A stretch of DNA of 64,000 nucleotides, taken from Nymphaea colorata (Eukaryota; Streptophyta; Magnoliopsida; Nymphaeales; Nymphaeaceae). The position numbers and the translations under genes are program-made. Every line of letters starts with the position of its first letter. Within the stretch, counting starts at the first letter, position 1. Shown piece after piece: positions 58,577 to 64,000 of this stretch. The notes under the pieces are model-generated. The model was not told the DNA's origin. It did no database searches and saw nothing but the letters and a program-made list of their open reading frames with translations. The stretch spans positions 11,160,802-11,224,801 of the forward strand of contig NC_045145.1 in the NCBI RefSeq assembly GCF_008831285.2, read 5' to 3'.

Positions 58577-61516
58577 TGTCACACCCCGACCTTTTTGACA
58601 CTCAAACATTTTTTTTTTCTAACATCCAACATCGAGGTGTGACTACACAATAGTTCAAAAGGAATGAGCCAAGCAATTCAAAACAATGGGGCAAGCTTTC
58701 CATTATATAGCATTTCAATTCAATTGTACATTTGACAAAAATGCCCCAAAATCACAACATCGATGCCTCATCAAAACAAGGCATCAGTAAAACCAAAAAC
58801 CCGACGCGCCGGCACTACAAGAACAAAACAAAACCCAAAACCTCCCCAGTAGGACGTGAGTGTAGCCATCTGCTCAGCCTGCTGCCCCGGGTACACCAAA
58901 ACCTGAAAAAAGGAAACAACTGAAGGCTTAGCCTTCGCAGTATGGCAACAAGCCAGGAAAAGTCCAAGCCCTCTTAGGTCGGGCTCAGTACACAAACAAA
59001 CATCAGAACAATCTATCATTATGTCGTGTCAAGACACGACATGCAGACGCCACTCAATGGCTACAATAACATAATTTCAATCACATGCAAGGCATCATCA
59101 ACATGTCACTTGCATTCATAAGCACAACAGTCACATGCACAACAATCCTATATATTTCAATCACATACATTGCAGTTTCATTACTATCAGTGAATTTACA
59201 GTTCCTGTGGGTGCAAACACAGGCACGTGCACACCGCGGGCGGCCCACAGCCGAGAGACAACCCCGTGGTGGCCTAGAACAGTATGGATCCATCTATCCG
59301 CTGCAGCGGTAGAGCACTCATCCATGGATGTGTGAATTCCAAGGAGAGATACTCAGCCTTCCCTAGGACACCCAGGTTGGGAAGGCGGGAGCCTACGCTC
59401 CAAGCACATCACACAACAGTACCCTGGGGCCTTGCACCGCCTGCGCTCCGAATAGGCGAGACCAGTGGCGAAAGTGGGACAACTCCCATATACATAGTCA
59501 CATCCCACTGGCCTCTCATCTCTTATTCTTTCATTCTTATACTTATACTTGCACAAACACATTTAACTGGCTAGCTCCTGAGGTTGGTTCACTTCACGAG
59601 TGAACTCACACCTCCAATTGCCTCCACACGAGGGTTACACATAACCACAACAGTTTTGGCTAGCCGTCATAACAATATGGGTACAACTACCCACTGTGCA
59701 AACATTTGCATCATTGCCCGCGGCAATGAGTATTCAATAAACATAACATTCACATTCATCATCATAACAATCACATCTTTGAAAACTTAGCCAAACCACA
59801 GAGAGTAGTCTCAATCTGTGGTGGCTCGTAGCTGTCCTATGCAGTTATCATTATAGAATGCTTTCTAATGCACAATTGGGGTCGAGGAGACACTCGATTC
59901 GATACCCCGCCTCATCTGTCCTAAACAGTTATCAATTCTAGCATGCACATACAATGCGTAACATTATCAAAACAATTACTATAAGCCTTTCAAAACAATT
60001 CATATCATATATCAATTATGTACATGCATACACATATTCATTCACGGAACACTCAATCAATTCACATCACAATCCTAGGATCCCATGATCCTAGGAAACA
60101 CACATTCATTCACTTGCCCAGGCAGGGATTTGCCTGGAATGTCGCCATACCTGTGGCGCGTTCACAAGAATCTTCAAAATGCCTCGAGCTTCGAATCCGG
60201 TAACTCAAGGTCGACGGGACGTACCCGGTGAACCTGCAGACACAAACACAAGATAAGATTCCTACTACAACCTCAACAATTCAAACAAAAACAAAACAAG
60301 GTCATTGAGGCACGCGTCATCGCCTCAAGAGGGTGTCGACGGGTAGTGTCGACCCACAAGTTCTCCAATAGGGTCACTTCCCACTCCTAGCCGTGCCAAT
60401 AGATGCCAAAACTCAAAGCCATCAATCCGTCTATCACTAACGCCTTTCTCAAAACTCCCTTTTTCTTAAATCAAGGCGTTTACCCCAAAGATACTTCCAA
60501 CTTATGTACGTTATCCCTATTTAACTCCAAGATGCACCCGTTCACAAAAACGCGTGCTACAGGCTCACTAAAACGGTCCTAAATCTTCCCCACAACCTCA
60601 CAAAACTCTACCATGTCTCCCCTAATGCTTCGAAAATTAATCTATCATGCTTAAATGATCATCCAAAAATATGAATCTTCGCTTCCCAACATAATCGCAA
60701 GCTTTTCCCCAAAAACGAAATCACTAACATGTGTTCCAAATAATCAATTCAAAGCTCTAGCATGCTCAACCAATAATTATGAGCGTTCCAAAGAGAAATA
60801 TATCATAAAATAGGTTCAATTTCGCCTTGCTCACCCCGATTGAAGGTCTAAAACTGCTGTAATCCTCCCGGCAGCCACCTCACGCGTCCAAGTGGTCCCC
60901 AAACGGCTAAAATCCTCCAATGCCGCCACTACCAAGGCCTTCTCTAATTGCTGTTACGAGGGGGAAGACAAATCCCCAGGCTGAAAAAGGATCCAACAGT
61001 GATAGCATAGTGAAAATCAGTGAGAGAAAGTGCTTGATTGGAGAAAAATAGAAAACGAGTCAGAAAATGGGGAGAGGGTTCGGTCAAAAGGGGAAAAGAG
61101 GCAGTGAGGGGAGAGGACGGGAGAGAAGAGAGAGACGGTGGAGAGTGAGACAGTGACAGTGGGAGAGGGAGAGTCGTTCGGTGGAGAGGGGAGACGAGAG
61201 ACAGTGGGAGAGGGAGGGTCGTTCGGTGGAGAGGGGAGACGAGAGACAGTGGGAGAGGGAGAAGGGAAAGAAAACGGGAAGGAGAAGAAAAGAGAAGAGA
61301 GGAAGAGGCAGGGGACGACAGGGTTCACCTCAACGCGCCGCCGCGTCGCCGCCGCCCGTCGCCGCCCGTCGCCGCCGTCGCCGCCGTCGCCGCCGCCGCC
61401 GTCGCCGTCGCCTTCTTCCCTGAGCTCCGGTCGTGGGTAAGGAAGAGACGGTAAGAGGAAAGCGAAGGAGAAGAGAATGCGAGGGAGGAGGGACAGCGTC
61501 GGGCTCCTCTCGCGTG
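58577..61516 (-). repeat. 5' LTR of Ty3-B, truncated by the gap
   Basis: Matches 50611-53621 almost base for base up to CTCTCGCGTG, where the Ns begin; about 60 bp of the LTR end is missing. In minus sense this LTR carries the element's promoter; I could not identify a convincing TATA box by eye. Confidence 0.92.
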
Positions 61517-61616
61517 NNNNNNNNNNNNNNNNNNNNNNNNNNNNNNNNNNNNNNNNNNNNNNNNNNNNNNNNNNNNNNNNNNNNNNNNNNNNNNNNNNNN
61601 NNNNNNNNNNNNNNNN
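61517..61616. other. Assembly gap (100 N)
   Basis: Exactly 100 ambiguous bases, the usual placeholder for a gap of unknown size. Confidence 0.99.
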
Positions 61617-62986
61617 ATACAAAATCCCATCTTGGACCCATGCAAACACAAAATTGCACCATGTACATTTTCACAATACCCTTCATTCTCACATCAAAAT
61701 ACCCAAATACCCTTGCCTTGCAAAATATGCTCAATTCCCTGAAATACCCCTAAATTTCACTTCAAAATACCACAATTTTTCTCTTTATTTTCCCAAATAC
61801 CCTTTTGTTTTAAAAAGATAAATATAATAAATAAAATAAATACATTTTGTCAAAAAACTGTGGCTTGGACATTTCTTGGCCGAACTTGAACAAAAGGTCA
61901 GGGTGCATGGTGGAGCGCTCAGCCATGACCCTGCCTAGCCTAGATCATCTTGGCCATTTTGCTCAAACAAGTCAAGTTGGTTGGGTCCCTAGATTCATAA
62001 GTGACCTTGACCCCGTCAAGCTTGTTTTCTTACTATATTTAATGGCTAGGTGCCCTTGACAGGGCAATATACATTTCATTATGTCATCATTTCCCAAGTC
62101 CAGTAGCCAAGTTCAAATCCAAATTTAAATCTAGTTCCACATTTCCAAATACTCAAATCAATAATTTAATTTTCCATAGTAATTCTCGAATCCAAATAAC
62201 ATGGTTTTCAAATAATGTTTTCAAAACCAAGACGAATGCCCAAGTTGAAATTAAGCAAAAACTTTAGAGTCTTTGTAGGGTCCTTAGTTTGAGCTGTAGT
62301 AGCACTTGGCCAAGAACCAAGCTGGGCTCATTTGCATGGGTTATGGGAGCAGGCTCGGTCACGTCTTCAATAGGCTTAGGCAATTCCTTGTTCCCTTTTT
62401 GTTTTGTTTTTTGTTTTTTTTTTTCTTGTTGTTCATTAGAAATTTAGAATGCTTTTCTTTTCTTAAGAGTATATGTGTAGGTTTCTTCTTGCTGCTTTCT
62501 ATCTGCTTATGTCAATTTATTAGCTCCTAGGTTTGTTTTATTTTCTACAGTATGCATTAGTTTAGTTTATTTGCTTTAAGCATGTACTAGTTTATTATTT
62601 CTTTACTTTCATAGTTAGCATTTGATTTGATGTCTAGGATAGGCGTGAAGCCAGGTATGCCTCTCTATCCCTATATCTCTAAGTTCTTTTCTTCGCTTTG
62701 ATTTCAAATATGCATCAAACATATAGATTCGTTTCCATTATTTAAATTAAGCATGCATTACATAAATTATTTCAATATGCACATTAAAAGCACAAGTCAC
62801 ACACATGCACAACTTGCTTAGGAAGTCGCGTAGCCCAATAGAACGGTCTGAGGCAATAGCACTGATGTGTGAATTCCGAACTCATATAAGTTCAATGCAG
62901 GCACAGTTTCAAAAACATGGTTCCTCTCAAGGATTTCAAAACAAGACTCTCTTTTAAATAATTTTCTAAAACCCTAGGTCATATAG
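61617..62986. repeat. Second copy of the Ty3-B left flank
   Basis: Repeats 49229-50610, from ATACAAAATCCCATCTTGG to CATATAG, with small indels mainly in homopolymers. No coding content. Confidence 0.93.
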
Positions 62987-64000
62987 TGTCACACCCCCGA
63001 CCTTTTTGACACTCAAACATTTTTTTTTCTAACATCCAACATCGAGGTGTGACTACACAATAGTTCAAAAGGAATGAGCCAAGCAATTCAAAACAATGGG
63101 GCAAGCTTTCCATTATATAGCATTTCAATTCAATTGTACATTTGACAAAAATGCCCCAAAATCACAACATCGATGCCTCATAAAACAAGGCATCAGTAAA
63201 ACCAAAAACCCGACGTGCCGGCACTACAAGAACAAAACAAAACCCAAAACCTCCCCAGTAGGACGTGAGTGTAGCCATCTGCTCAGCCTGCTGCCCCGGT
63301 AACCAAAACCTGAAAAAAGGAAACAACTGAAGGCTTAGCCTTCGCAGTATGGCAACAAGCCAGGAAAAGTCCAAGCCCTCTTAGGTCGGGCTCAGTACAC
63401 AAACAAACATCAGAACAATCTATCATTATGTCGTGTCAAGACACGACATGCAGACGCCACTCAATGGCTACAATAACATAATTTCAATCACATGCAAGGC
63501 ATCATCAACATGTCACTTGCATTCATAAGCACAACAGTCACATGCACAACAATCCTATATATTTCAATCACATACATTGCAGTTTCATTACTATCAGTGA
63601 ATTTACAGTTCCTGTGGGTGCAAACACAGGCACGTGCACACCGCGGGCGGCCCACAGCCGAGAGACAACCCCGTGGTGGCCTAGAACAGTATGGATCCAT
63701 CTATCCGCTGCAGCGGTAGAGCACTCATCCATGGATGTGTGAATTCCAAGGAGAGATACTCAGCCTTCCCTAGGACACCCAGGTTGGGAAGGCGGGAGCC
63801 TACGCTCCAAGCACATCACACAACAGTACCCTGGGGCCTTGCACCGCCTGCGCTCCGAATAGGCGAGACCAGTGGCGAAAGTGGGACAACTCCCATATAC
63901 ATAGTCACATCCCACTGGCCTCTCATCTCTTATTCTTTCATTCTTATACTTATACTTGCACAAACACATTTAACTGGCTAGCTCCTGAGGTTGGTTCACT
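62987..64000 (-). repeat. Third copy of the Ty3-B LTR start, partial
   Basis: Starts TGTCACACCCCCGACC and matches 50611-51627 to the end of the window. It is preceded by the same flank as the first LTR, so it is a duplicate of that junction. Confidence 0.93.

Larger units (their letters stand above)
50611..61516 (-). mobile_element. Ty3-B: intact Ty3/gypsy chromovirus (Tekay/Del-like) with 3-kb LTRs
   Basis: Left LTR 50611-53681 and right LTR 58577-61516 (cut by the N gap) flank a single gag-pol gene on the minus strand, with an 18-nt primer-binding site and a polypurine tract at the expected places. Domain order RT-RNase H-integrase-chromodomain places it in the chromoviruses; the long LTR and polyprotein fit the Tekay/Del lineage. 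The LTRs are very similar, differing mostly by one-base indels and the length of a CCG array, so insertion is recent. The target duplication cannot be checked because the right end falls in the gap. Confidence 0.93.

Noticed and set aside
62987-64000. A separate third Ty3-B insertion
   Set aside because: The flank before it is identical to the flank of the first LTR, so it is a duplicate of the same junction.

Overview
This is eukaryotic nuclear DNA, almost certainly from a flowering plant with a repeat-rich genome and long introns. Evidence: Ty1/copia and Ty3/gypsy LTR retrotransposons primed by initiator tRNA-Met, a Tekay-like chromovirus with a C-terminal chromodomain, hAT transposons with 8-bp target duplications, GT-AG introns, and one recognisable host gene. 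I cannot name the species. Nothing bacterial, no operon and no CRISPR array is present.

Layout. 1-11.9 kb: AT-rich old repeat debris with two decayed Copia remnants (2.2-3.2 kb and 4.0-5.2 kb) and a 338-bp tandem duplication. 11.9-13.9 kb: a decayed Ty3 gag split by a hAT element (12289-13436) that has a perfect 8-bp target duplication and carries a LINE reverse-transcriptase fragment. 14-25.1 kb: a degenerate minus-strand Ty3 element (gag only, no pol). Its right LTR is interrupted by a complete but dead Copia element, Copia-A (18319-24003, duplication GGAAG). 25.2-27.5 kb: a hAT-derived fragment and a second hAT-like element (26074-27450, perfect duplication ACCTTTGG).

27.9-44.7 kb, minus strand: the only host gene I can support, EMC5 (membrane magnesium transporter/MMgT family). 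Four exons give a complete 106-residue protein. Its last intron is about 16.2 kb and holds two Copia elements, Copia-B (30490-35610) and Copia-C (37755-42665), both in the same orientation as the gene, plus a hAT-type MITE, gag debris and an unidentified split ORF.

44.7-50.6 kb: non-coding, with a GA-tagged tandem array and a small MITE. 50.6-61.5 kb: a young, apparently intact chromovirus, Ty3-B, on the minus strand. It has 3.07-kb LTRs, an uninterrupted 1536-residue gag-pol and an 18-nt primer-binding site. A 100-base N gap at 61517-61616 truncates its right LTR. Beyond the gap the sequence repeats 49229-51627, including DNA that flanks the element, so the end of the window is a locus duplication or an assembly/haplotype duplication rather than a new insertion.

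The elements do not act as one pathway. They form a nesting history (gag, then hAT; Ty3, then Copia; EMC5 intron, then Copia-B, Copia-C and MITE). The point of most biological interest is the transposon-filled EMC5 intron.
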